Shown: positions 35,593 to 44,643, counted from the stretch's first letter. The stretch is DNA of 64,000 nucleotides from Microcoleus sp. bin38.metabat.b11b12b14.051 (GCF_013299165.1 NZ_JAAFKD010000008.1:62001-126000), one strand, 5' to 3'. The notes: generated by a model not told the origin, from the sequence alone. Program-made: numbers and translations.

Positions 35593-35861
35593 TTTTTTTT
35601 ATCTAGGGGGCGATCGTCCAACTTTTAAGTCGATTTTTGTCTGTAATTTTACTGATGCCCCAGATCCGGCTATTTTATACGATAAATAAAAAAATCTATT
35701 GTCAAGAGCGCAGTCTGTTTCTGCTCGTGGGTGACGCCCAAATGACGCAAGACGCTTGGATTAAGACTTTTTGGTCATTGCTGTACCCCCGCGTTAGCGC
35801 AGCTTTTGAATGGTGGCTGTTCGCGGGCGATCGTACTCCGGTATAATTCCCAAACAAAAAA
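35593..35861. other. mysA upstream region, no gene seen
   Basis: AT-rich sequence on the mysA side (about 35.63-35.70 kb) could hold its promoter. A short open frame on the plus strand has no recognisable features. Confidence 0.4.
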
Positions 35862-37316
35862 TTAATGCGATCGGTGTTTTTCCACACTCCCCAAATCCAA
35901 CTTAGCCCGCAACTCATCCTTAATCCGATTTAAAATAGAATCTTCATCCAAAGAAGCCAAAATCTTGCTCACAACAGCCTTCGGCCCATCATCACCCCAA
36001 GAAGCACCATTAGCCAAATAAGCCTTAGTAACTTGACCAATTCCGTAACAAGAAACCCCAGCAATAGCAGCTTGAGTCACCGCCACAGAAATATAAGGCC
36101 CCAAAGCCAAACCCCCCGTCGCCGGCGTCGCCAAACCCAACAATCCTTTCAAAGAACTTAAGCCAAAATTAGCCAACAATTCGCCCGCAGTAATTCCGCC
36201 CATACTAATCGCAATCTTTTGCAGCAATTCCACCGCCCCCGCTTCGGTCATCGGAATGCCGTAAACTTTAGAGAGTGTTAATATCATCACCACATCAATT
36301 ACAGCACCGCTGAGAATATCAACTACAGTAATAGGATTCAGGGCGATCGCCACAGCTTTAGTCATTACCCCATTCCAGATAATCCGATTAGCAGCAGCAT
36401 CTCGAATCTCCATTTTCCGCTGCACCAACTGCTCGTTAATATCACCAGCACAGAGCATCGTATTCAGCGCCACCAAAGATTTACCTTCCCGGTCTAAAAT
36501 CTCCAAGATTTTTAATTTTAAATCATCAACCTGTGGTAAACTGCGAGTCATTTTTACTCCCATACTTCCGTCTGGACGGCGCACCGCCTGCGCTGTCAAA
36601 GGTGAAGCAGCCGACATCACAATCTCATCGGGAGATAACAATTCTCTCACGCGATCGTCCCTAATTTTATGATAAATTGCCAGTCTGTCTGCATCGGGAT
36701 ACTGGTCAATTTTATTAAACACTAATAACATCGGTTTTCCGGCTTCCCGCAACTGCGAAAGTGCTTGATATTCCACCTTCGTAATATCGCCAGCCACGAC
36801 AAACAAAATCAAATCAGCTTGTTGCGCGACGCGGCGGGCTAAAAGTTCGCGAGTTTCGCCGTCAACTTCATCTATTCCCGGAGTATCGATTAATTCTACT
36901 TGCGACAAACGGTAAATAACAGGCGAAAATCGAGGATTTGGTAAATCGTCATCAACACCATCTCCAACATCCCACTGGCCAATAGTTGTGGTGCGAGTCA
37001 CCCCGTGAGTCGGGCCGGTTTCAAACACATTTTGACCCAAAAGCGCGTTTAAAACCGAAGATTTCCCCCTTCCCACCATCCCAAACACAGCGATTTGCAC
37101 GCAAGCGCGCTCTAGCTTGTCGAGCATTGTTTCCAAGCCGCCAATTTCCGGCTCTAGTCCAGTTCGCTCTTGTGGTGTCAAATCGAGATGTTCTACTATA
37201 TCTCGCAGAGCATCTTTAGCGCGGCGCAGGTTGAGTTCTGCTTGAATGTCTGCGAAACTTAATATTGTGTCGTCTAATTCGCGATCGACATTTGAGAAAT
37301 CCGATACTTCAGTCAT
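35862..37316 (-). CDS. GTPase with C-terminal DUF697-like membrane region
   Basis: The 484-residue protein has an Era/YcjX-like GTPase core: P-loop GMVGRGKS (79-86), a switch Thr in GVTRTTT, DTPGID (G3, about 139) and NKID (G4, about 198). The C-terminal part (about 320-440) contains hydrophobic helices (ITVVDILSGAVIDVVMILTLSKVYG) typical of DUF697, which associates with membranes. A role in membrane remodelling or stress is inferred for the family; the partner is unknown. Confidence 0.8.
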   Translation of the reverse strand: MTEVSDFSNVDRELDDTILSFADIQAELNLRRAKDALRDIVEHLDLTPQERTGLEPEIGGLETMLDKLERACVQIAVFGMVGRGKSSVLNALLGQNVFETGPTHGVTRTTTIGQWDVGDGVDDDLPNPRFSPVIYRLSQVELIDTPGIDEVDGETRELLARRVAQQADLILFVVAGDITKVEYQALSQLREAGKPMLLVFNKIDQYPDADRLAIYHKIRDDRVRELLSPDEIVMSAASPLTAQAVRRPDGSMGVKMTRSLPQVDDLKLKILEILDREGKSLVALNTMLCAGDINEQLVQRKMEIRDAAANRIIWNGVMTKAVAIALNPITVVDILSGAVIDVVMILTLSKVYGIPMTEAGAVELLQKIAISMGGITAGELLANFGLSSLKGLLGLATPATGGLALGPYISVAVTQAAIAGVSCYGIGQVTKAYLANGASWGDDGPKAVVSKILASLDEDSILNRIKDELRAKLDLGSVEKHRSH

Positions 37317-37435
37317 CTGATATTATGGCTTTGCTTTACTTAAAGTTTTAACCGATATGATGCTATTCTAGCTTTTTCTGTGGGCTTTGTACATTGGGGA
37401 CGTGGCAATGGCGTGTTTATAATAATCTGCGTAGA

Positions 37436-37946
37436 AGACTCGGCGGTTTAAACCCGGCGGTTGAAACCCGGCGGTTGAAACCGCGTCTACACAAACAAAA
37501 CCCGCCTCCGCGGGTTGAAGAAAACCCGGTGGTTGAAATTACGTTTTTTTGTTGAGAATACCCGGCGGTTGAAACCGCGTCTACACAGACAAAACCCGCC
37601 TCCGCGGGTTGAAGAAAACCAGAATACCCGGCGGTTGAAACCGCTACACAAACAAAACCCGCCTCCGCGGGTTGAAGAAAACCCGGTGGTTGAAATTACG
37701 TTATTTTCTTGAAACCCGGCGGTTGAAACCGCGTCTACACAAACAAAACCTGCCTCCGCAGGTTGAAGAAAACCAGATCGTTGAAATTACGTTGTTTTCT
37801 TTAAAAGATTCGGCGGTTGAAACCGCGTCTACACAAACAAAACCTGCCTCCGCAGGTTGAAGAAAACCAGGTCGTTGAAATTACGTTATTTTCTTTAGTC
37901 CGCGAAGGCGGACATCGTTTTTGTAGATGCGGTTTCAACCGCCGTT
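37436..37946. repeat. cluster of five or more GGCGGTTGAAACCGC palindromic units
   Basis: Units of CGGCGGTTGAAACCGCGTCT, ACACAAACAAAACC(C/T)GCCTCCGC and GGGTTGAAGAAAACC alternate with GGTTGAAATTACGTT spacers of 65-100 bp period. The copies differ by small deletions. It fills the divergent space between the GTPase and CPBP genes and ends in a TTTCAACCGCC half-site. Confidence 0.92.
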
Positions 37947-37989
37947 CTGTCCCTACAAATGTCATGTAAAATCAATTTAATTTACAACA

Positions 37990-38817
37990 ATGATTAACCG
38001 CAAAAAAATAGCCACTTATCCATTTTTATTACGTGTAATTATTTTCCTATTAATATTAGCAGCAATCTGGCTGCCCATCGCCGCACCAATTTATCTGTTA
38101 GTTAAAGATAGCAACCTCGCAACTATTCTAACAATGGGATTGTTGTTTACCGAATTTCTGTTGCTAGTGCCGCGCTGGGGAAAACAGGTTTACGGACAAA
38201 CTCAATTGCTGAAAAGTTACGGTTTAGTTAATACGCGACAAAACGGTTTTGAACTTTTGACTGGATTGGCGATCGGCATTTCGATCACTTTCACCCTATT
38301 TTTAGCGCAAGGAATGCTCGGCTTTGTCGCATGGCAAAATTCTCATAATTTGCCTCGAATCATTGCAGAAGGGCTATTAAGCGCCTTTGCAGTCGGTTTT
38401 GCGGAGGAGTTGGTATTCCGGGGTTGGTTGCTCGACGAGTTGCAGCGGGATTACAGTTATCCAATGTCTGTGCGGGCGAACAGTCTGGTATTTGCCCTAT
38501 CTCATTTTATCAAATCTGTGGAGGGAATGCTGCGGACTTGGCCTCAGTTTCCGGGCTTGTTGTTGTTGGGTTTGATTCTGGTTTTGGCAAAGCGCAGCCG
38601 TCAAAATCGATTGGGTTTGTCGATCGGGCTTCATGCAGGTTTAGTCTGGGGATACTATATAATTAACGTCGGGGAGTTAGTACGATATTCTGGCTCTGTC
38701 CCGGATTGGGTAACTGGAATTAACGGCAATCCGTTGGCTGGTGCGATCGGGCTTTTGTTTTTGAGCGTGTTGGCCGTGGGAATGCGGCAGATGTCGGAAC
38801 AGTCCAAACGTTTGTAA
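37990..38817 (+). CDS. CPBP-family intramembrane metalloprotease
   Basis: The 275-residue integral membrane protein has about seven helices. The CPBP (ABI) motifs are present: EE(LV)xxR at 139-144 (EELVFRG), a conserved FALSHF histidine motif (about 170-176) and the final GLHAGLVW histidine (about 215-220). Prokaryotic members process prenylated or bacteriocin-like substrates; the substrate here is unknown. A large repeat cluster precedes it. Confidence 0.85.
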   Translation: MINRKKIATYPFLLRVIIFLLILAAIWLPIAAPIYLLVKDSNLATILTMGLLFTEFLLLVPRWGKQVYGQTQLLKSYGLVNTRQNGFELLTGLAIGISITFTLFLAQGMLGFVAWQNSHNLPRIIAEGLLSAFAVGFAEELVFRGWLLDELQRDYSYPMSVRANSLVFALSHFIKSVEGMLRTWPQFPGLLLLGLILVLAKRSRQNRLGLSIGLHAGLVWGYYIINVGELVRYSGSVPDWVTGINGNPLAGAIGLLFLSVLAVGMRQMSEQSKRL

Positions 38818-38827
38818 TATATTCGTT

Positions 38828-38905
38828 AGGTGCGTCGCTGGTAGGGGCGGTGGATGGTGCGTGCCCGCCCGAATTTATCGCAGGCAACGCACCCTACAAC
38901 TTAGC
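38828..38905. repeat. GGTGCGTCGC...GGTGCGTGCC repeat
   Basis: A diverged copy of the GGTGCGTCGC palindromic family follows the CPBP gene, ending in GCAACGCACCCTACAA. Confidence 0.6.
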
Positions 38906-38959
38906 TAACTTAGTTAATTGATAATTATGTTATACTGAATTCATAGAGACGCAAAAACT

Positions 38960-39469
38960 ATGCTAAGTGAATCTTCACGCCTTATTTACGGCGATGAATT
39001 AATTACCGCAACGGAATTGAACCAGCAACCGAATCGAGTTCTGGATTTGGCGATGGAGCACCCTGTAACTATCACTCGCAACGACCAGCATTTTGCTTTA
39101 CTGCGCCGGGAGGAGATGACGCTGTGGGTAAAAGCTGCGACGCTTTCTTTGACTGTATTTGAAGTGACGGCGGCTGCTTACCGGCTGCGATTGGGAGAAG
39201 CGATTAGTTCAGCAAATCCCTATTATTGGCTGACAGTATTTGACTCAGATGAACTCAGCGAATTGATTGCTGAATTAGAAAAAGCTTACCGACTTGCTGA
39301 GTCGGAATCGGGCGCGTGGAATCAGATTGAGATTGTAATTCATGAATGGCATGAAAGCGCTAAAGCAATTGCTAGCCCGGAACTCGCAGCAGCTTTCAGC
39401 GATGAAATTGACGAAGTTTTGCTGACACCACCTCAAATAGAAAGCACTACTGAATCCACTCAGGTATGA
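38960..39469 (+). CDS. antitoxin-like protein (Phd/YefM-like N-terminus)
   Basis: The 169-residue product begins with TATELNQQPNRVLDLAMEHPVTITRNDQHFALL-type sequence (about 16-48), similar to the Phd/YefM antitoxin fold (xxxEFxxxxxxVxxxA..PVxITR). It then has an acidic, helical extension of 120 residues, longer than usual. Its stop overlaps the next gene by 4 bases, a typical toxin-antitoxin arrangement. I call it an antitoxin-like gene by context and N-terminal similarity only. Confidence 0.6.
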   Translation: MLSESSRLIYGDELITATELNQQPNRVLDLAMEHPVTITRNDQHFALLRREEMTLWVKAATLSLTVFEVTAAAYRLRLGEAISSANPYYWLTVFDSDELSELIAELEKAYRLAESESGAWNQIEIVIHEWHESAKAIASPELAAAFSDEIDEVLLTPPQIESTTESTQV

Positions 39470-39933
39470 CGCATACTCCACCTACTCCAGATGATTCAGA
39501 AAACGGGGTTTCCTCTCAACAACTTTCCGCATCTGTACCCATGCTTTCAGAGTTGGTAATCCCGCCTGAAGAAGCACTTACAGCACCCAGAACATCCCTA
39601 TCTACTAAAGAAAATGCAGCCCAAATTATCGCGCAATTGCCTGAATCGCCCTGGTTAGTAGTAGCGAAAAACCGACGGGTTAACCGAGATTGGGAAGCTT
39701 TATCGTTACGTGCTCCTGAGAATGCTCGTCGCTGCTATCAAGATTTATGTACTAGCCCGATGGTGAGAAAACCGAGGAGAGTTTTTCCGTTAAAAGGCAA
39801 ACTTTATCAAGGTGCGTGGGAATATGAAGTAACAAGTTCAGATAGAGTATTTTATGTACCGGATGAACACAAACGCAAAGTGCTTGTTTACTACGCGGGA
39901 ACCCATCCTAAATCAGCACCAACTCCTCCGTAA
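39466..39933 (+). CDS. RelE/ParE-superfamily toxin-like protein
   Basis: The 155-residue protein has a low-complexity N-terminal 60 residues and a C-terminal domain of about 90 residues resembling RelE/ParE toxins: NRDWEALSLRAPENARRCY helix, then strands with GKLYQGAWEYEVTSSDRVFY and VLVYYAGTHP. Such toxins cut mRNA at the ribosome or poison gyrase. Overlap with the antitoxin-like gene upstream supports the call; the N-terminal extension is unusual. Confidence 0.55.
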   Translation: MTHTPPTPDDSENGVSSQQLSASVPMLSELVIPPEEALTAPRTSLSTKENAAQIIAQLPESPWLVVAKNRRVNRDWEALSLRAPENARRCYQDLCTSPMVRKPRRVFPLKGKLYQGAWEYEVTSSDRVFYVPDEHKRKVLVYYAGTHPKSAPTPP

Positions 39934-39994
39934 ATAAACCAGACTATTTCAGCAGACTTGTCTCTACAGAAAGCATTGACACAGTGACAGCGAT

Positions 39995-40100
39995 TTTCCC
40001 AAACAGAACTTACGCACAGGTGGCCAGAAACCGGGTTTTTTGACGATATCCTTCGCTGTACTCCACAGATTAAGTAAAAAACCCGGTTTCTTGGTCGGGA
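39995..40100. repeat. AGAAACCGGGTTTTTT repeat unit
   Basis: One copy of the AGAAACCGGGTTTTTT...AAAAAACCCGGTTTCTT palindrome with an 30-nt spacer lies between the toxin-like gene and the kinase gene. Confidence 0.85.
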
Positions 40101-40200
40101 GTGCATCCAGAGTGCGAAAATAAATCGAGTCGCCAGAGGCGACAATGGGAAGGGAAAAAAGAAAGAAGGGTAAAGAGCAAAAGAGCAAAAGAGCAAAGTG

Positions 40201-42192
40201 CTAAGAAGTCCACGCAGCCGCACAAACAACCCGAAAACCGAAGGAGTAGCTGCCGCGATTGTCCGGCGAATGGTTGCCACGATACGCAGCGCGGCAATTG
40301 ACCGCATCGATGAGCCACGAACCACCACGCAGCACCCGGTTTTTGCTATCTCCACCACTTTCCCAAGCACTACCATCAGTCGGCGCACCGTTATAATTAT
40401 CGTGCCAAATATCTTGACACCATTCAAAGACATTCCCGTGCATATAATAAAGTCCAAAGCTATTAGGCGGAAAACTACCCACAGCAGTTGTTTTTTCACG
40501 ATAGGTTCCCTTCGGTGCCGAACCATAGGGACTACTCCCCTCATAATTAACTAAATCAGTTGTAATTGTCTCCCCAAAATAAAAAGGTGTAGTCGTTCCT
40601 GCCCGACAAGCATATTCCCATTCGGCCTCACTAGGCAATCTATAATTGCGGCCAGTAAGTTGAGATAATCTTGCACAGAATTCTATAGCATCATTCCAAC
40701 TTACTTGCTCAACAGGCAAATCATCACCTTTAAAATTAGAAGGATTAGCCTTGAGGTCAATCTTGACTGTCGGTAAACCTGCCACAGCACGCCATTGAGT
40801 CTGAGTCACCTCATATTTTCCCATGAAAAATGGAGCGACATTAACAGTACGCTGCGGCCCTTCATCGTTACTTCGTTGTGCTTCCGTATTGGGGGAACCC
40901 ATGACGAAACGGCCCCCAGGAATTGCCATCATCTCTAAAGTAATGCCATTGGCGATAGTTTCTGTAAAAACCTGTGCTTGACTTTGGCTGCGCTTGGTGA
41001 TTTCCCCCTTTGAATTCACTGTCACCGTTTCAAATTGAACTGTTTTTAGCGGATTTGACGATACTTTTGGCGCTGGACTTTTTGGTGTTGGTGGTTCTGG
41101 TTGTGGAGTTTCTGGAGGTGGCAAAGGAGATGGTGTATCCTTCGGTAATATCGGTGGCGATGGCTGATCCGTTGGAGTTTGAGAGGAGTTTTTAAGCAAA
41201 CTTTGACTCACAACTACACCGACAAGTCCCAGTCCACCAAAACCCAATAATTGTAATACAGTTCGCCTTGTCGTGTTAGTCGAAATTACGCGCACTGTCG
41301 AACCTCGTGGTGGTGGTGGTGGTGACGGTGGTGGCGGGGAAGGCCGCGACAAAGATAAAATTGCTTGCAATGCTTCATCTGCATTTTGATAACGCTGACT
41401 GAAATGGTCTCGCACCATTTTATCCAAAACATTCGCTAAATTATTGCTAACTTGAGCCTGATTTCGCCAAATTACCTCTCCTGTCTGCGTATCTTCTGGT
41501 AAGGTATGAGGAAGTTGACCAGTCAAGGCTTGAATCCCAATCATCCCCACTGCATGAATATCACTAGAAAGTCTAGGTTTGCCGCTTGCTTGTTCGCTCG
41601 GCATATAACCACGAGTACCAATTGCAATAGTTAACTCCGTTTGCCCTTGAGCATTCACAACCATTGCGGTAATTTCCTTGACCGCCCCAAAATCAATCAA
41701 GATAATTTTATCATCTTGACGACGACGCATTAAATTAGCAGGTTTCAGGTCGCGATGAATCACATTTTGCTGGTGAACAATTGCTAAAACTTCTAAAATA
41801 TCGTGCAATAATGTAATAGTATAGGATTCGCTTAATTTTTTACCTAGAATCAGTTCTGTCTTCAGGTCATGTCCGTCAATAAAATCTTGCACCAAATAAA
41901 ATTGCCCCTTTTCCTCAAAATGAGCAGAAAGGCTGGGAATTTGCTTGTGTAGCTTACCCAATTTATGCAAAGTTTCGGCTTCTGTGTTGAAGAAGCGTTT
42001 GGCAAGTGGTAAAAGGTTAGGGTTAGGGTTGTCAGGGTCAGGGTGTTTCGGTTGAAGATGTTTGACAACGCAGTGGGGATGTCCGGGTAAGTCTAAATCT
42101 TTGGCGAGGTAAGTGTCACCAAAACTACCTCCGGACAAGTATTCGATAATTTGATAACGATTGCGGAGAATACGACTCGGCATAGTTTTCAT
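40201..42192 (-). CDS. Ser/Thr protein kinase fused to formylglycine-generating-enzyme-like domain
   Basis: The 663-residue protein has a kinase domain (about 10-285) with YLSGGSFGDTYLAKD, HRDLKPANL and DFGAVKE. A Pro-rich linker (PSPPPPSPPPPP, about 286-300), one membrane helix (about 315-335) and a second Pro/Thr-rich linker follow. The FGE-sulfatase-like domain (about 425-660) has GGRFVMGSP, RLPSEAEWEYACRAG and RGGSW. The kinase would be cytosolic and the FGE domain on the other side of the membrane. The CxxC-like oxidase cysteines of true FGE are not obvious, so enzymatic activity is uncertain. Start ATG 42192 or 42183. Confidence 0.88.
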   Translation of the reverse strand: MKTMPSRILRNRYQIIEYLSGGSFGDTYLAKDLDLPGHPHCVVKHLQPKHPDPDNPNPNLLPLAKRFFNTEAETLHKLGKLHKQIPSLSAHFEEKGQFYLVQDFIDGHDLKTELILGKKLSESYTITLLHDILEVLAIVHQQNVIHRDLKPANLMRRRQDDKIILIDFGAVKEITAMVVNAQGQTELTIAIGTRGYMPSEQASGKPRLSSDIHAVGMIGIQALTGQLPHTLPEDTQTGEVIWRNQAQVSNNLANVLDKMVRDHFSQRYQNADEALQAILSLSRPSPPPPSPPPPPRGSTVRVISTNTTRRTVLQLLGFGGLGLVGVVVSQSLLKNSSQTPTDQPSPPILPKDTPSPLPPPETPQPEPPTPKSPAPKVSSNPLKTVQFETVTVNSKGEITKRSQSQAQVFTETIANGITLEMMAIPGGRFVMGSPNTEAQRSNDEGPQRTVNVAPFFMGKYEVTQTQWRAVAGLPTVKIDLKANPSNFKGDDLPVEQVSWNDAIEFCARLSQLTGRNYRLPSEAEWEYACRAGTTTPFYFGETITTDLVNYEGSSPYGSAPKGTYREKTTAVGSFPPNSFGLYYMHGNVFEWCQDIWHDNYNGAPTDGSAWESGGDSKNRVLRGGSWLIDAVNCRAAYRGNHSPDNRGSYSFGFRVVCAAAWTS

Positions 42193-42239
42193 GAAATGGA
42201 GTGAAAGTTAGGATATATTGTCGCACAAAAACTAATAAG

Positions 42240-42560
42240 ATGCTTAAACTCAGAATCGTTTCCACAATTATACTGCTAGTTAGTGCTTTTTGTTCATCTC
42301 CCGCACGATCGCAAAATCCTACACAACCAAAGCAAAATAACTCTTTAGTTCAAGTCCAGCCAACCCGCGAACAAATCCTCAATGCTTGCGTGCTCAATCG
42401 CGCGGAAACTCTGCCAAATCCTTTTACAGATGTGCCATCAAATCACTGGGCTTACAAAGCAGTTTTGACCATGTATTATTGCGGCGCTTACCGAGAAGCA
42501 ACTGCGCCTGCTTTTCAGGAATCAGATAGTAACAACACTGATTCCTGGAATCGCAGGTGA
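42240..42560 (+). CDS. exported protein with an SLH-like segment
   Basis: The 106-residue product has a signal peptide (hydrophobic 5-18, ARS cleavage near 23). A segment NPFTDVPSNHWAYKAVLTMYYCGAYR (about 63-88) matches one S-layer-homology-type repeat (FxDVPxxHWAYxAV). Such repeats bind the cell wall or pair in porins. Its last 39 bases overlap the 3' end of the convergent XRE gene, and the C-terminus may be cut short. Confidence 0.6.
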   Translation: MLKLRIVSTIILLVSAFCSSPARSQNPTQPKQNNSLVQVQPTREQILNACVLNRAETLPNPFTDVPSNHWAYKAVLTMYYCGAYREATAPAFQESDSNNTDSWNRR

Positions 42561-42851
42561 TTTGAGCTTTGGCTTCACCACAATTTGCACATCGCACCCT
42601 AAAGCATTTAAAAACCGAAACAACCTTTCTGTCGAAAAACCTGTTAGCTTTCCTCTCATCAAAGCTGAAACTTTGGGCTGGTCAATTCCTAATACTTCTG
42701 CGGCTTGAAGTTGATTCAGTTTTCTTTGAGTAATTATCTGATTTATCTGGCGCACCAGTTCAGCCTTCATGAGCATTTCATCCGCATTAGGCATACCCAA
42801 ATCCGCAAATATATTACCACTACTAACTTGAATGTCGATTTCTTTACTCAT
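42522..42851 (-). CDS. XRE-family helix-turn-helix protein (HigA-like antitoxin)
   Basis: The 109-residue protein has a helix-turn-helix at about 35-90 (LNQLQAAEVLGIDQPKVSALMRGK, then FSTERLFRFLNALG), typical of the HigA2/COG5606 antitoxin group. The usual partner, a RelE/gp49-like HigB toxin, should lie upstream on the same strand; instead there are only repeats. It overlaps the convergent exported-protein gene at its 3' end. ATG 42851 is chosen over an upstream start by length. Confidence 0.8.
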   Translation of the reverse strand: MSKEIDIQVSSGNIFADLGMPNADEMLMKAELVRQINQIITQRKLNQLQAAEVLGIDQPKVSALMRGKLTGFSTERLFRFLNALGCDVQIVVKPKLKSPAIPGISVVTI

Positions 42852-42912
42852 GATTATCCCTTTTTTTATATTGTCTTGGTTATTTTTCAATACTGTTGGG
42901 TTAACGCTATTT

Positions 42913-43285
42913 GTCATTGCGAGCTCTTAGCGAAGCAATCGCAAAGACTATGCTACTTCTCAATTAAGTAAGGTACGCTTGAACCTTTACTCTGTCTCAA
43001 TTATCTTGTTTTTAATGTATCTTGTACGATAATAGGGAATTATCTGAGTCTCTGCGATTGCTTCGTGCCTCGCAATGACAGTTTTAGGCAATTATCCGAA
43101 TACTAACTTTTCGTTTATTGAGGAAGGAAATTATCTGAGTCTCTGCGATTGCTTCGTGCCTCGCAATGACACTTTTAGGCAATTATACGAATACTAACTT
43201 TTCGGTGTTTATTGAGGAAGGAAATTATCTGAGTCTCTGCGATTGCTTCGTGCCTCGCAATGACACTTTTAGGCAATTAACTATC
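42913..43285. repeat. three near-tandem copies of a ~88-bp GCGATTGCTTCG...CGCAATGACA repeat
   Basis: Units TCTCTGCGATTGCTTCGTGC, CTCGCAATGACA and TTTTAGGCAATTAT recur at about 43050, 43140 and 43235, with a flipped copy at 42915-42955. The GCGATTGCTTCG...CTCGCAATGAC core is palindromic-like and also occurs at 55.23 and 58.24 kb. Confidence 0.88.
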
Positions 43286-43297
43286 GCAAAAACACAC

Positions 43298-43564
43298 TTA
43301 AAACTGAGCTCGAACTGTAAACGAATAATCGCCCCCAGGCTCAAGCTGATAATCCCATTTTTCTAGAAAACGGTGCAGCGGTTCCTGAATCAATGCTCTA
43401 CCCTGAGAAGGCTCAAGTATTAGTGTTTTTTCTTCCCTGAAACGCCATTGAAACTGCCACTCAAAACTGCCGGCAGTCACTTCACCTTCAAGTGTGCCTT
43501 TTAGCCAGGATTGGCCTGTAACTCGGACATATGCAGTTGTTTCCGGCAAACCTCTCGAACTCAC
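43298..43564 (-). CDS. DUF3146-like cyanobacterial protein
   Basis: The 88-residue product reads as strands with conserved aromatic and charged positions (GSFEWQFQWRFR, GRALIQEPLHRFLE, LEPGGDYSFTVRA). I associate this pattern with the cyanobacterial DUF3146 family, with moderate certainty. Function is unknown. Its ATG overlaps the pth stop by 4 bases, so the two are translationally coupled. Confidence 0.6.
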   Translation of the reverse strand: MSSRGLPETTAYVRVTGQSWLKGTLEGEVTAGSFEWQFQWRFREEKTLILEPSQGRALIQEPLHRFLEKWDYQLEPGGDYSFTVRAQF

Positions 43565-44223
43565 CCTTTTGTTTCCGCGTTTGTTTCTACAATGGTACGA
43601 TTGTTATATAGACTCATCCCTTTTTCTACTCCTTGCTGTAGACTTAGCTCGATCGCCTCTACAACCAGTTTCAACATCTTCTCTACTAACTGACTTTCCT
43701 CTGACGAAAATTTTCCTAACACGAAGGAAATCGTATCCTTCTCATTTTTAGCAGGATCGCTTTGAGGTTTGCCAATCCCAATCCGCAATCGGGGAAATTT
43801 GTCTGTGCCCAAATGAGAGATTGTCGATTTCATGCCGTTGTGCCCGCCTGCTGAACCGGCTAGCCGCATTCTCATTTTCCCGATCGGCAAATCCATATCG
43901 TCGTATACTACTAACACGGACTCCGCAGGTATTTTGTACCAGTCCGCCGCCGCCCGAATCGATTGGCCTGACAAATTCATGTACGTCAGCGGTTTCAGCA
44001 ACCTAATTTTCTGTCCGCGCGGCCGATTTCCCTCGCCGAAGATGCCTTGAAACTTGCGATTTTCCGACAGCGAAATCTGCCAAGCTTTTGCCAAAGCATC
44101 TACTGCATTAAAGCCGATATTGTGTCGCGTGCGATCGTACTTTGGTTCAGGATTCCCCAAACCCACAATTAGCTGGGGAATCACTAACTCCGCTGGAGTT
44201 GCCGACTTCTGAGTGTTGTTCAT
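43561..44223 (-). CDS. pth: peptidyl-tRNA hydrolase
   Basis: The 220-residue protein frees tRNA from stalled peptidyl-tRNA. It has VGLGNPEPKYDRTRHNIGF with the catalytic His (about 36), LLKPLTYMNLSGQ, VVYDDMDLPIGKMR and SAGGHNGMKSTISHLGT, all standard Pth blocks. The start abuts the tatA stop directly and the 3' end overlaps the next gene, so tatA-pth-DUF3146 form an operon. Confidence 0.96.
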   Translation of the reverse strand: MNNTQKSATPAELVIPQLIVGLGNPEPKYDRTRHNIGFNAVDALAKAWQISLSENRKFQGIFGEGNRPRGQKIRLLKPLTYMNLSGQSIRAAADWYKIPAESVLVVYDDMDLPIGKMRMRLAGSAGGHNGMKSTISHLGTDKFPRLRIGIGKPQSDPAKNEKDTISFVLGKFSSEESQLVEKMLKLVVEAIELSLQQGVEKGMSLYNNRTIVETNAETKG

Positions 44224-44472
44224 CTAACTGTCTGTGCTATCTTCCTTAGCAGCCGCGAGTTTTTCTGGTTCCGGCTTTTTCGCCACTGCTTCTTCTAACT
44301 GCTTTGCTTCCCGCGTAAACTCTGACTCAAAATCCCGCGAAGCATCTTGAAAACCCCGAAGTGCTTTCCCGAAACTCCGACCAATTTCTGGTAATTTTTT
44401 CGGGCCGAATACCAACAGGGCGATGGTGAAAATTACTGCCATTTCCGGCAAGCCAATGCCAAAAATATTCAT
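44224..44472 (-). CDS. tatA: twin-arginine translocase subunit TatA/E
   Basis: The 82-residue protein has an N-terminal helix (IGLPEMAVIFTIALLVFGP, about 5-23), the family FGPKKLPEIGRSFGKALRGF hinge and amphipathic helix, and a charged tail. TatA forms the pore for folded proteins in thylakoid and plasma membranes. It is followed at once by pth. Confidence 0.93.
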   Translation of the reverse strand: MNIFGIGLPEMAVIFTIALLVFGPKKLPEIGRSFGKALRGFQDASRDFESEFTREAKQLEEAVAKKPEPEKLAAAKEDSTDS

Positions 44473-44611
44473 TTTGTTTCTCCTGCAATTTGTTTAATTA
44501 GTTAGCATTTAATTACCAGAAAGAAGTGGTTTAAAGCCTCTCACTTAAAGGCGAAAAAGTAAAATCAGACTATTCATTACTCCAATCCTCGGACTGACCG
44601 GGAGAGGTAGC

Positions 44612-44643
44612 TGTCAACTGTCAACTGTCAACTGTCAACTGAA
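44612..44643. repeat. GTCAACT heptamer repeat x4
   Basis: Four tandem copies of GTCAACT lie downstream of psbH on its 3' side. The rest of 44473-44749 shows no gene. Confidence 0.85.

Noticed and set aside
35637..35846. Short plus-strand frame upstream of mysA
   Set aside because: No family pattern or convincing start; position fits a promoter region.
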